A stretch of 42,653 nt of DNA from Hymenobacter glacialis (GCF_001816165.1 NZ_MDZC01000058.1:1-42653); one strand, 5' to 3'; shown: positions 23,322 to 34,404, counted from the first letter of the stretch. Notes: generated by a model from the letters alone, not told the origin. A program made the numbers and translations.

Positions 23322-23564
23322 ATGTCTTTAAAAGTCGCCCTCTTTGGTATTACCCGCGACATCGTGGGCACTTCGGTCATTGAGCTGCCCGCCCCCGCCC
23401 CCGCCACGGTGGGCGAGCTGCTGGCCGAAATGCGTAAGCAATACCCCGCCCTGGGCGAGCTGCGCAGTTGTGCCGTGGCCGTAAACAACGAGTACGCCAC
23501 CCACGACCACCCCCTGCGCACCACAGACGAAATTGCACTAATTCCGCCCGTAGCCGGCGGGTAG
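23322..23564 (+). CDS. moaD: MoaD, molybdopterin synthase sulfur carrier subunit
   Basis: An 80-residue ubiquitin-like sulfur carrier beginning MSLKVALFGITRDIVG. It ends in VAGG, the C-terminal Gly-Gly that is adenylated and thiocarboxylated by MoeB or a related enzyme and then feeds sulfur to MoaE. The block DEIALIPPVAGG is diagnostic. The start at 23322 fits the family; the frame is open further upstream but that part has no similarity. It precedes moaE by 19 bases, so the two synthase subunits are made from one mRNA. No MoeB-like activating enzyme is encoded in this window. Confidence 0.94.
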   Translation: MSLKVALFGITRDIVGTSVIELPAPAPATVGELLAEMRKQYPALGELRSCAVAVNNEYATHDHPLRTTDEIALIPPVAGG

Positions 23565-23583
23565 AAAACCAGTTAACTGAATA

Positions 23584-24006
23584 ATGACTCCTCATCTTTC
23601 CATCACCGACCAGCCTGTAGACGTAGCTAGTGCCCTGGCTGCCGTGCAAACCGACGCTGCGGGCGCGGTCAATGCCTTTATCGGTACAGTACGCAATCAG
23701 TCGGGGGGTCGCCCGGTGCGTCGGCTGCACTACGAGTCCTACGATAGCATGGCCCTCACGCAGCTTGGCCACGTGGTGGCGCAGGCCTACGAAAAGTGGC
23801 CCATGCTGCAGGAAGTGGCAGTGGTGCACCGCAAAGGCACTCTGGAGCTAGGCGATGTGGCCGTGGTGGTGGCCGTGGCCACGCCGCACCGCGCCGAAAG
23901 CTTCGCCGCCTGCCAGTTCATCATCGACACGCTCAAGCAGGTGGTCACCATCTGGAAACGCGAGGAGTACGAGGACGGAACCGAGTGGGTGGCGGCGCAC
24001 CCGTAG
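23584..24006 (+). CDS. moaE: MoaE, molybdopterin synthase catalytic subunit
   Basis: The large subunit of molybdopterin synthase, which adds two sulfurs from MoaD thiocarboxylate to cyclic pyranopterin monophosphate. At 140 residues it has normal length. Typical blocks are GAVNAFIGTVRNQSGGRPV (28-46), LHYESYDSMA (48-57), VHRKGTLELGDVAVVVAV (81-98), PHRAESFAAC (101-110, with the His-Arg pair) and IWKREEYEDGTEWV (123-136, with the active-site lysine in WKRE). It follows moaD by 19 bases, and a clear terminator stands 18 bases after its stop, so moaD-moaE is a complete two-gene transcription unit. Confidence 0.96.
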   Translation: MTPHLSITDQPVDVASALAAVQTDAAGAVNAFIGTVRNQSGGRPVRRLHYESYDSMALTQLGHVVAQAYEKWPMLQEVAVVHRKGTLELGDVAVVVAVATPHRAESFAACQFIIDTLKQVVTIWKREEYEDGTEWVAAHP

Positions 24007-24024
24007 GGCAAATTATTTTCACAA

Positions 24025-24056
24025 AAAAGCCCGGTTCTGCGCAGGAACCGGGCTTT
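24025..24056. terminator. rho-independent terminator after moaE (bidirectional)
   Basis: AAAAGCCCGGTTC (24025-24037) pairs perfectly with GAACCGGGCTTTT (24044-24056) around a 6-base loop. A U-run is present on both strands, so it can end moaE transcripts and also those of the convergent barrel protein gene at 24175-24864. Confidence 0.9.
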
Positions 24057-24136
24057 TCATTGCTATTCAATTACCCTTTTATGCTGAATTCGCGAAGTGT
24101 CTTTTCACATTCGCATGAACTGTTCTGCGGTGACAA

Positions 24137-24160
24137 GATGCTTCGCAAGTTCAGCATGAC
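24137..24160. repeat. half copy of the intergenic palindrome family
   Basis: GATGCTTCGCAAGTTCAGCATGAC matches the right arm of copies 1-3 apart from one missing base and one change. No left arm is found nearby. It is probably a decayed remnant, again directly downstream of a gene (15 bases after the barrel protein stop). Confidence 0.6.
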
Positions 24161-24174
24161 AGGTAGCTTCAGAC

Positions 24175-24864
24175 TTACTTGCTGCCAATCAGGTAGCCGA
24201 GCGAGAGCTGGAAGGCCGAGTGGCGGGCATTTTTCAGGTCGCCGTTGAAGTAGGTGTTGTCGTCGCTCTTCACAAAGTCGCTGAAGGCGCCGGTGTAGCG
24301 CAGGCTTAGGCTCAGGCCGTTGTTGGCCTGGTAGCCCACGCCGGCCAGGTAGCCAAGCTCGTTGCGGTTGAGGCCGCTCACGTCGTTTTTATCGTTTGCT
24401 TGGGTGGTGGAGGGCGCGCCGCCCAGAGCCGGAGTCGTGGTAGTTTTGGTTTCGTTGTTGGAACCCAGCAGGTAGGAGTACTGCGGACCAGCCTCCACAA
24501 TGAAGCCACCGGCGTTGATTTTCAACAGCACGGGCACGTCGAGGTAGTTGTAGTTCACGCTGCCTTCGCGCTTCTGCTTGGCACCGAGCACGGTCGTGAA
24601 TTCGGTGGGCTTATTATCGAAGCCTTTCTGCGAATACAGAATCTCGGGCTGCACGGAGAAGAAGTTCTCCACGACGGGTATGTTGACCATCACACCACCC
24701 AAAAAGCCAATTTTGTTGTTGTAGGTGTTTTCGTTTTTGATGTTGCCGGACAGGTTGGAGTAGTTAGCGCCGGCACGCAGGCCAAAGCGCACATCCTGGG
24801 CCTGAGCCGATGAAACAGCCGCTGTAGCGAACAATGCTCCGATTAAAAATGCAGATTTTTTCAT
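24175..24864 (-). CDS. small outer-membrane beta-barrel protein (PorT-like, OMP_b-brl_2 type)
   Basis: A 229-residue secreted protein. It has a signal peptide MKKSAFLIGALFATAAVSSAQAQ with an AQA-type cleavage site, then alternating strands such as DVRFGLRAGANYSNLSG, GFLGGVMVNIPV, FFSVQPEILYSQKGF, YLDVPVLLKI, GFIVEAGPQYSYLLGS and LSLSLRYTGAFSDF, ending in FQLSLGYLIGSK. This pattern marks the PorT / outer-membrane-protein beta-barrel family common in Bacteroidota, with about eight strands. The ATG at 24864 is fixed by the signal peptide. Codon choice (more Asn, Thr, Lys) is less GC-biased than in neighbouring genes, usual for this surface family. It lies among molybdenum cofactor genes but nothing in the sequence links it to them. 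The function is unknown. Confidence 0.88.
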   Translation of the reverse strand: MKKSAFLIGALFATAAVSSAQAQDVRFGLRAGANYSNLSGNIKNENTYNNKIGFLGGVMVNIPVVENFFSVQPEILYSQKGFDNKPTEFTTVLGAKQKREGSVNYNYLDVPVLLKINAGGFIVEAGPQYSYLLGSNNETKTTTTPALGGAPSTTQANDKNDVSGLNRNELGYLAGVGYQANNGLSLSLRYTGAFSDFVKSDDNTYFNGDLKNARHSAFQLSLGYLIGSK

Positions 24865-25026
24865 GGTGAGTGGAGAGTGTAAATGATTACTCGGGTTGGC
24901 TACATTCGAAAAGTGTGCCAATTGTGAACCATAAACGAACTTTTTTACAATTCTTGTATACAACACCCCGGCAAGGGAGTGACTTACCAGCCCGCACCGC
25001 AGCCACAGCAATTAATTGCCAATCAA

Positions 25027-26226
25027 TTAGCCTATCAGCTCGCGCTCTGCAGCGGCTCGCTCTTCGGGCGTGTTCACGTTGCGCAGCTCCTCGGGCACGG
25101 GTGGTGCCAGCAGCTCAATATCAGAATTAATTAGCGCCTTGCGGGGACACGAATACCCCAGGCTCAAAAACCGCAGCAGCTGCCCGTAGCTGCGCGGCTC
25201 CCAGATGGTGACCAGCGGCTCCGGGAAATCATTCCACGGGCTGCGCAGGGCCGTGGCGGCGCGACTGGCTTGCCGGTTTGTCACCAGAAAATCCAGCGTG
25301 GTGCGGGTTAGGAATGGCAAGTCGCAGGCCAGCACCAGCCACGCCGCGTTGGGGTCGGCTTGAAATGCGGAAAGCAAGCCGCCCAGTGGGCCCAGGTTGA
25401 GGAAGGTATCGGGCAAGGGCTTCAGGCCGGCGGGCAGGGCGGCAGCCTGGTCGGGCCGCACGGACACGCGCACGTCGGGGCAAAACTCGCCGAGCAGGGC
25501 AGCGGTGTGCTGGCGCTGGTCGAGGGTGTGGTAGTGCAGCGCGCCTTTGTCGGTTTGCATTCGCTCGCTGCGGCCACCCGCCAGCACCAGGCCGCGCAAC
25601 ACGGGCGCCGCCAGCAGGTACCACTGGCGGATGAACGCGGCAATGCCGGCCGGGTCGGTAAGGCGCAGCACGGGTGGCAGCGGGGCGGTGCTCAGGTGCT
25701 GGGCCAGCACGGCGGGCAGTTCGGTTTGGCCATCAGCCAGCAGTATCAGGCGCACATCGGTGAGGCGGTCGAGCTTCTTATCCAACGGCTTGCGCGGGTC
25801 CACAATCACCACCTGCTGGCGGGCACGGAAGTGGTTGCCGTTCACCAGCACCACGCTTTCGTGAGCCAGCAATTCGGGCTGCGAGAACTTGTCCAGTGCT
25901 CGCACTAAGTTGAGCTGGCGATGGGTAATTTTATCAACCAATTCGGCCGAGAGGCCCTTTTCGGCTACCTGAGGGGCGGGGCGCGGTTCTGTGGCCAGCA
26001 AATCCTGGGCTTCGGAGGCCGCATCGCCGGCCGCGTGGTCGGCGTCGACGTAGGCCACGCGCAACGCGGGGGCCAGGTGCGGCAGCAGGTGCGCCACCAG
26101 CGCCTGAATGTCGCCGCAGGGGGCGCCCAGTATCGCCAGCTCGTGCCGGCCAAACTCCCCCAAATCGGGGCGGGCCAGGGCGGCGTGTTTCGAGCGTTTT
26201 GCAGCGGGGGTTGAAGAACTGTCCAT
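25027..26226 (-). CDS. mobA: MobA-type molybdenum cofactor nucleotidyltransferase with an N-terminal MobB-like domain
   Basis: A 399-residue two-part protein. The C-terminal half (about 210-395) is a MobA nucleotidyltransferase, which attaches GMP (or CMP) to molybdopterin: LVLAGGRSERMQTDKGAL (213-230) is the NTP-binding signature, followed by PLGGLLSAF and VLACDLPFLT. The N-terminal half (about 25-205) resembles MobB in order (ILGAPCGDIQALVAHLLPHL, VAYVDADHA), but the P-loop is degenerate: where GxxGxGK(S/T) is expected, GAPCGDIQ is found. GTP binding there is doubtful and the domain may be structural or bind the cofactor. The gene starts 8 bases after moaC on the same strand, forming moaC-mobA. 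The C-terminal LNSDIE-like and NVNTPEE motifs match MobA ends. MobA role is well supported; GMP versus CMP is not decidable. Confidence 0.88.
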   Translation of the reverse strand: MDSSSTPAAKRSKHAALARPDLGEFGRHELAILGAPCGDIQALVAHLLPHLAPALRVAYVDADHAAGDAASEAQDLLATEPRPAPQVAEKGLSAELVDKITHRQLNLVRALDKFSQPELLAHESVVLVNGNHFRARQQVVIVDPRKPLDKKLDRLTDVRLILLADGQTELPAVLAQHLSTAPLPPVLRLTDPAGIAAFIRQWYLLAAPVLRGLVLAGGRSERMQTDKGALHYHTLDQRQHTAALLGEFCPDVRVSVRPDQAAALPAGLKPLPDTFLNLGPLGGLLSAFQADPNAAWLVLACDLPFLTRTTLDFLVTNRQASRAATALRSPWNDFPEPLVTIWEPRSYGQLLRFLSLGYSCPRKALINSDIELLAPPVPEELRNVNTPEERAAAERELIG

Positions 26227-26234
26227 GAAGAAAT

Positions 26235-26726
26235 TTACAAATTTTCGGACCGATGAAAGTCGCTTTTACCGCCGGTTTTTTCCACCAACTGCACCGCGTC
26301 GATGGTGATGTCGTGCGAGAAGGCCTTGCACATGTCATAAATGGTGAGGGCCGCGATGGTGGCACCGGTCAGGGCCTCCATTTCTACGCCGGTGCGGCCC
26401 GTGACCACGGCGGTGCACTCCACGCGCAGGGCGGCGGGGCCGTCGGGCACGATGGTGACCTGGCAGTCGTCCAGCCCCAGCGGGTGGCAGAGCGGAATGA
26501 GCTCAGCGGTGCGCTTGGCCCCCATGATGCCCGCCAGAATGGCCGTGTGAATGACGGGGCCCTTGTGCAAGGGCATCTCGCCGGCCTGCACGCGGCCCAG
26601 CAACTCGGAGCCCAGCACCACGCGGCAGTGAGCGCGGGCCACGCGGCGGGTGGGCATTTTGGCGCCCACGTCCACCATAGTGGGCTGGTTGGCGGCGTTG
26701 ACGTGGGTAAAATTCTTGGTTAGCAT
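26235..26726 (-). CDS. moaC: MoaC, cyclic pyranopterin monophosphate synthase
   Basis: Works after MoaA to make cyclic pyranopterin monophosphate, the first stable intermediate of the cofactor. The 163-residue protein has the family blocks in order: VDVGAKMPTRRVARA (18-32), KGPVIHTAILAGIMGAKRTAELIPLCHPL (55-83, with the catalytic Lys and the CHPL motif), GVEMEALTGATIAALTIYDMCKA (113-135) and VEKTGGKSDF near the end. The ATG at 26726 gives the usual start (MLTKNFTHVNAANQPTMVDV); an earlier in-frame ATG adds 30 unrelated residues. It heads the leftward moaC-mobA pair, with an 8-base gap. A short inverted repeat (26736-26755) lies just upstream in its leader. Confidence 0.95.
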   Translation of the reverse strand: MLTKNFTHVNAANQPTMVDVGAKMPTRRVARAHCRVVLGSELLGRVQAGEMPLHKGPVIHTAILAGIMGAKRTAELIPLCHPLGLDDCQVTIVPDGPAALRVECTAVVTGRTGVEMEALTGATIAALTIYDMCKAFSHDITIDAVQLVEKTGGKSDFHRSENL

Positions 26727-26735
26727 AAGATAGTA

Positions 26736-26755
26736 TAGACGCGTAATTGCGTCTA
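26736..26755. repeat. short inverted repeat in the moaC leader
   Basis: TAGACGC (26736-26742) and GCGTCTA (26749-26755) are perfect complements around GTAATT, ending 10 bases from the moaC start codon. It could be an operator, a small hairpin in the leader, or a remnant of a dispersed palindrome. Position near the start makes an effect on translation possible. Confidence 0.45.
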
Positions 26756-26971
26756 ATCGTTGGTAGTTAAAAAGAAAAGCGAGGGCGCAGCTCCAGGCAA
26801 GCGGCCACTTTGGCAATGCTAACAGCCAAAAATGGCGGCCGATTGTTTAGTCGCACAATAGGAATACCGATGCCTGTTTCCTGGCCGCGACTGGCCGAAA
26901 ATACGTTGGCAGTTCTACAGGCCGGGCGCGTTAGGCCTGCTCGTGCTTTCTATTCGACATAAATACCCATC

Positions 26972-28039
26972 ATGACCAATACCGCTTTAGTAGTGGGTGC
27001 CAGCGGCATTATCGGCAGCAACCTGGCCCGGGAGCTGCTGGCTAATAACTGGATAACCTACGGCCTGGCCCGCCGGCCCAGCACCGATGTTGCCGGCCTG
27101 CAGCCCGTGGCCGCCGACTTGCTCGACGTGGCCAGCCTGGAAACGGCCCTGGCCGACTTGGTGCCCACGCACGTATTCATCACCAGCTGGATGCGTAACG
27201 ACACCGAGGCCGAGAACATTCGCGTGAACGGCGCCATGGTACGCAACCTGCTGGCCGTGCTTGGAAAGAAAGGTTCTGTGCAGCATGTCGCTCTGGTCAC
27301 GGGCCTAAAGCATTACCTGGGGCCGTTTGAGGCGTACGTAAACGGCGGCCTGCCGCCCCCTACGCCGCTGCGTGAGTCGCAGCCCCGGCTGGCGCTCGAC
27401 AATTTTTATTACGCCCAGGAAGACGAAGTGTATGCCGCGGCGGCCCGCGACGGCTTCATGTGGAGCATTCACCGCCCGCACACCATCATCGGCAAGGCGG
27501 TGGGCAACCTGATGAACCTGGGCACCACGCTGGCCGTGTACGCCAGCATCTGCAAAGAAACCGGCCGGCCGTTTCGCTGGCCCGGCTCGCAGGCGCAGTG
27601 GGACGGCCTGTCTGATGTGACCGATGCCCGCGTTATCGCCAAGCAACTGGTGTGGGCCGCGACTACAGAGGCGGCTCGCAACGAAGCCTACAACATTGTG
27701 AACGGGGATATTTTCCGTTGGAGCTGGCTGTGGGGGCGCCTGGCCGAATGGTTCGGCGTGGAGCCGGTGGGATTCGATGGTACCATGCATCCGCTGGAAG
27801 TCGAAATGGCTGGCGATGCCGACCTCTGGCGCGACATCGCCACGCGGCACGGCCTGGCCGAGCCGGACCTGAGCCGCCTCGCCTCGCCTTGGCACACCGA
27901 CCTGGATTTGGGCCGTCCCATTGAGGTGATGACCGACATGGCCAACAGCCGCCAGCGCGGCTTCGCCGTGTACCAGCGCACCGAAGACTCGTTTTTCGAC
28001 TTGTTTGCCCAACTGCACGAGGACCGATTGATTCCGTAG
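26972..28039 (+). CDS. PRISE-type SDR reductase (progesterone 5-beta-reductase/iridoid synthase-like)
   Basis: A 355-residue extended short-chain reductase. The Rossmann motif GASGIIG is at 9-15. The PRISE marks are ALVTGLKHYLGPFEAY (107-122), with the family's catalytic lysine K113, and NFYYAQEDEVY (144-154), with the catalytic tyrosine in the YY pair; the general SDR YxxxK is absent, as expected for PRISE. Characterised members reduce enone C=C double bonds with NADPH. Bacterial members are mostly uncharacterised NAD-dependent epimerase-like proteins. It lies between moaC (divergent) and moeA (44 bases downstream, same strand), so it may be co-transcribed with moeA. No known step of molybdenum cofactor synthesis requires it, so the placement is either accidental or unexplained. 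Confidence 0.87.
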   Translation: MTNTALVVGASGIIGSNLARELLANNWITYGLARRPSTDVAGLQPVAADLLDVASLETALADLVPTHVFITSWMRNDTEAENIRVNGAMVRNLLAVLGKKGSVQHVALVTGLKHYLGPFEAYVNGGLPPPTPLRESQPRLALDNFYYAQEDEVYAAAARDGFMWSIHRPHTIIGKAVGNLMNLGTTLAVYASICKETGRPFRWPGSQAQWDGLSDVTDARVIAKQLVWAATTEAARNEAYNIVNGDIFRWSWLWGRLAEWFGVEPVGFDGTMHPLEVEMAGDADLWRDIATRHGLAEPDLSRLASPWHTDLDLGRPIEVMTDMANSRQRGFAVYQRTEDSFFDLFAQLHEDRLIP

Positions 28040-28083
28040 GTTCGCGGCAGCCGGCTCACCCCTGAACACTATTTCATTACCCC

Positions 28084-29301
28084 ATGCTCTCTGTTTCCGA
28101 AGCCTTTACTCGTGTATTAGCCACTGCCCGCCCGCTGCCTGCCGAAACCGTGCCCCTACCCGAGGCGCTGGCTCGCGTGCTGGCCGAAACGCTCACGGCC
28201 GACCGCGACTTTCCGCCCTTCAACCGAGTGGCGATGGACGGCATTGCGGTGGTGCACGCCGCCTGGGCGGCGGGCCAGACGGAGTTCGCCATTGAGCACA
28301 CGCAGTATGCCGGTGCGCCGCCCCAGCCGCTGCAAAACCCGCTAGCCGCTGTGGAAGTGATGACGGGCGCCGTGCTGCCCCCCGGCACAGACGTGGTGGT
28401 GCGCTACGAGGACACGGTGCTGGAAAATAACCGCGCCACCATTCAGATTGCTCCCCCCGCCGCACCCGGCGTCAACGTGCACCGCCAAGCCGCCGACCGC
28501 CGCCGGGGCGATGCGCTGCTAGCCCCCGGCACCCGCCTGGGGCCGGCCGAGCTGGCCGTGGCCGCCACCGTGGGCGCCGCCGAAATCCGCGTGACGCGCC
28601 GCCCGCGCGTGGCCGTGGTGAGCACCGGCGACGAGCTGGTGGGCATCAGCGAAACGCCGCTGCCGCACCAAATCAGGCGTTCCAATGCCTACGCCCTCCA
28701 GGGTTTGTTTATCCAAACGGGCGCCGAGGTGTCGCTTTTTCACCTCACCGACGAGCTCACGGCGCTGCGCCTGGGGCTCACCAACATCATCAATGCCGGC
28801 TTCGATGCTGTGGTGCTGAGCGGGGCCGTGAGCAAGGGCCGCGCCGACCACCTGCCGGGCCTGTTGCGCGAGTTGGAGGTAGTTGAGATTTTCCACGAAG
28901 TGAACCAGCGCCCCGGCAAGCCCATGTGGTTTGGGGCTAAGAGCGAAGGCCCGGTGGTGTTTGGGCTGCCCGGCAACCCGGTATCCACCTTTCTCACCGC
29001 CTGCCGGTACGTGCGGCCCTGGCTGCGCGCCGTGCAGCAGCCACTTGGCACAGCAGAAGCAGCAGATGAAGTGCCCGCACCCGCCATGCTGACTGTGGAA
29101 ATAAATTTCAAGCCCCAGCTGGCGCATTTCGTGCCCGTGCGCCTGACCGTGGACGCCGAAGGGCGGCGGCTGGCCACACCGCTGCGCGTGGGTGGCTCCG
29201 GCGACCTCACCGGGCTGGTGGGAGCCAACGCTTTTCTGGAACTGCCGCCAGAGCCAGTGGTATTTGCGGCCGGCAGCGTGTGGCCGGCGTGGGGGCTGTA
29301 G
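28084..29301 (+). CDS. moeA: MoeA, molybdopterin molybdenumtransferase
   Basis: Inserts molybdate into adenylated molybdopterin to finish the cofactor. The 405-residue protein has RDFPPFNRVAMDG (41-53), MTGAVLPPGTDVVVRYED (93-110), VVSTGDELV (178-186), SGAVSKGRAD (246-255; the metal-binding aspartate D255; most relatives have SGGVS), RPGKPMWFG and FGLPGNPVSTF. The C-terminal domain IV is present. No separate MogA/MoaB adenylyltransferase gene lies in this window, so that step must be encoded elsewhere or bypassed. The stop codon overlaps the first base of a 17-bp inverted repeat that probably ends the message before the metH promoter. Confidence 0.95.
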   Translation: MLSVSEAFTRVLATARPLPAETVPLPEALARVLAETLTADRDFPPFNRVAMDGIAVVHAAWAAGQTEFAIEHTQYAGAPPQPLQNPLAAVEVMTGAVLPPGTDVVVRYEDTVLENNRATIQIAPPAAPGVNVHRQAADRRRGDALLAPGTRLGPAELAVAATVGAAEIRVTRRPRVAVVSTGDELVGISETPLPHQIRRSNAYALQGLFIQTGAEVSLFHLTDELTALRLGLTNIINAGFDAVVLSGAVSKGRADHLPGLLRELEVVEIFHEVNQRPGKPMWFGAKSEGPVVFGLPGNPVSTFLTACRYVRPWLRAVQQPLGTAEAADEVPAPAMLTVEINFKPQLAHFVPVRLTVDAEGRRLATPLRVGGSGDLTGLVGANAFLELPPEPVVFAAGSVWPAWGL

Positions 29302-29360
29302 CACATGCTTTCGCTTGTGCGTAGTGGGACAGTAGAGGAGGCCCAAGCGAAAGCATGTGC
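29301..29360. terminator. 17-bp perfect inverted repeat at the end of moeA
   Basis: GCACATGCTTTCGCTTG (29301-29317) is exactly complementary to CAAGCGAAAGCATGTGC (29344-29360), with a 26-base loop. The left arm begins with the last base of the moeA stop codon. There is no T-run directly after the stem, so it may act as an RNA-stabilising end or a dispersed repeat rather than a classical terminator. Its right arm covers the place where the -33 element of the metH promoter would be. Confidence 0.6.
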
Positions 29361-29369
29361 CACAAGTTG

Positions 29370-29377
29370 TATCTTTG
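29370..29377 (+). promoter_or_regulatory. Bacteroidota -7 promoter element for metH
   Basis: TATCTTTG fits the Bacteroidota consensus TAnnTTTG exactly. Transcription would begin about 7-10 bases downstream, near 29384-29388, which is just where the 5' strand of riboswitch helix P1 begins (29389). No clear -33 TTG is visible. The match between the predicted start and the riboswitch edge raises confidence. Confidence 0.6.
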
Positions 29378-29388
29378 TACTACGCTGC

Positions 29389-29531
29389 TATCCAGAAAGA
29401 CCGAGGGACCGGGCCCGATGACGTCTTGGCAACCTACCACGAGTAGGTGCCAACTCCCGTTTCACCGCGTTTTTGGTGGAAGAAGATGACAGCCGGAACC
29501 GAGCCTCACCGCCTGGGTTTCTTTCTGGATA
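29389..29531 (+). promoter_or_regulatory. SAM-I (S-box) riboswitch controlling metH
   Basis: The aptamer core of the S-box is readable: GAGGGACCGGGCCCGATGA, then TTGGCAACC, the P3 hairpin CCTAC-CACGA-GTAGG, GTGCCAACTCC, and GAAGATGACAG. Helix P1 is a perfect 12-bp pair, TATCCAGAAAGA (29389-29400) with TCTTTCTGGATA (29520-29531). Between the GATGACAG segment and the P1 3' strand there are about 26 extra bases that can form a small additional stem (AACC / GGTT), making this longer than the typical aptamer. It binds S-adenosylmethionine and normally lowers expression of methionine synthesis genes. No strong intrinsic terminator follows, so control is probably of translation. The metH ATG is 33 bases downstream. 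Confidence 0.9.
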
Positions 29532-29564
29532 CGCGCTTTTTGCCCGTTACTCAATCCGAAAGAA

Positions 29565-33257
<3,693 letters not shown>

Positions 33258-33264
33258 TTAAGCC

Positions 33265-33348
33265 GTTAGCTTTTAGCTGCTAGCCATTAGCTCTCCTCCT
33301 ATAAAATTACTATTGCCAAAAGCTCTTAGCTAAAGGCCAACAGCTAAC
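33265..33348. repeat. low-GC hairpin spacer built on the word TTAGC/GCTAA
   Basis: The whole metH-metF spacer is made of the word TTAGC on the left (GTTAGCTTTTAGCTGCTAGC) and its complement on the right (AGCTCTTAGCTAAAGG, CAGCTAAC), with an AT-rich centre. It ends two bases before the metF ATG. It can fold in several alternative registers and would place a hairpin directly before the metF start. Confidence 0.7.
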
Positions 33349-33350
33349 CG

Positions 33351-34307
33351 ATGAAAGTTACCGACCACCTGGACCGCGCCAACGGCAAAACGCTGTTTTC
33401 CTTTGAAGTGCTGCCGCCGAAAAAGGGCGAAAACATCCACACGCTGTTCTCGAATATTGAGCCGCTGATGGAGTTCAAGCCACCGTTTATCGACGTGACG
33501 TATCACCGCGAGGAGTACGTGTACCGCCACCACCCCAACGGGCTGCTGGAGAAGAAAACCGTGCGCCGCCGGCCGGGCACCGTGGGCATTTGCGCGGCCA
33601 TCAAAAACCGCTTCGACGTGGACACCGTGCCCCACCTCATCTGCGGCGGCTTCAGCAAGGAAGAAACGGAAAATGCGCTGATTGACCTCCATTTTCTGGG
33701 CATTGACTCGGTGCTGGCCCTGCGCGGCGACCCCATCAAGAGCGAGGGCATCTTCAAGCCCGAGCCCGACGGGCACGCCTACGCCGCCGACCTCATCGGG
33801 CAGGTGGCCGACCTGAACAAGGGCGAATACCTCGACCAGGAGCAGGACGACAGCTGGGCCACCGGCTTCTGCATTGGCACGGCCGGCTACCCCGAAAAGC
33901 ACTTCGAAGCGCCTAACTACCAGTCCGACATCCGCTACCTGCGCCACAAAGTGGACCGCGGCGCCGACTACGTGGTGACCCAGATGTTTTTCGACAACGA
34001 AGAATTCTTCCGGTTCGAGCGCCTGTGCCGCGAGGCTGGCATTATGGTGCCCATCATCCCGGGCCTCAAGCCGCTCACCTCCAAGTCGCAGCTCACCATG
34101 CTGCCGCGCACGTTTTACCTCAACCTGCCCGAGCCGCTGGTGGAAGCCATCAGCCAATGCCGCGACAACGAGGATGCACGGCGCATCGGCATTGAGTGGT
34201 GCATCAACCAGAGCCGCGAGCTGATGGCCCACGGCGTGCCCTGCCTGCACTACTATTCCATGGGCAAGTCGGAGAGCATCCGGCGCATCGCGGCCGAGCT
34301 GTTTTGA
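33351..34307 (+). CDS. metF: MetF, methylenetetrahydrofolate reductase
   Basis: Reduces 5,10-methylene-tetrahydrofolate to 5-methyl-tetrahydrofolate, the methyl donor for MetH. The 318-residue protein has the TIM-barrel blocks of the bacterial family: FSFEVLPPKKGEN (16-28, with the catalytic Glu), DVTYHREEY, VLALRGDP, FCIGTAGYPEKH, GADYVVTQMFFD (the FAD and substrate residues) and VPIIPGLKPLTS. The length is typical for bacterial MetF without the regulatory domain of eukaryotic enzymes. It follows metH by 93 bases on the same strand, so the SAM riboswitch probably affects both. The spacer is an inverted-repeat region that could adjust the ratio of the two products. Confidence 0.95.
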   Translation: MKVTDHLDRANGKTLFSFEVLPPKKGENIHTLFSNIEPLMEFKPPFIDVTYHREEYVYRHHPNGLLEKKTVRRRPGTVGICAAIKNRFDVDTVPHLICGGFSKEETENALIDLHFLGIDSVLALRGDPIKSEGIFKPEPDGHAYAADLIGQVADLNKGEYLDQEQDDSWATGFCIGTAGYPEKHFEAPNYQSDIRYLRHKVDRGADYVVTQMFFDNEEFFRFERLCREAGIMVPIIPGLKPLTSKSQLTMLPRTFYLNLPEPLVEAISQCRDNEDARRIGIEWCINQSRELMAHGVPCLHYYSMGKSESIRRIAAELF

Positions 34308-34371
34308 AATTAGTGCGCAATCATTCGGTTCCTTCCAGCGTCGTTTATTCTACTGGAGTAACTTGTGTTAT

Positions 34372-34399
34372 TGTTCACTGCCAACTGTTCACTGCTAAC
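34372..34399. repeat. tandem 14-bp repeat before the TPR gene
   Basis: TGTTCACTGCCAAC (34372-34385) is followed at once by TGTTCACTGCTAAC (34386-34399), one mismatch, and then by TGTC and the ATG at 34405. The repeat lies in an otherwise AT-rich 97-base spacer after metF, and has the same low-complexity look as the hairpin spacers elsewhere in the window. Confidence 0.7.
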
Positions 34400-34404
34400 T
34401 GTCT

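Noticed and set aside
24175..24864. Outer-membrane barrel as a molybdate-related porin
   Set aside because: Only location suggests it; the barrel type is common and no sequence evidence links it to molybdenum.
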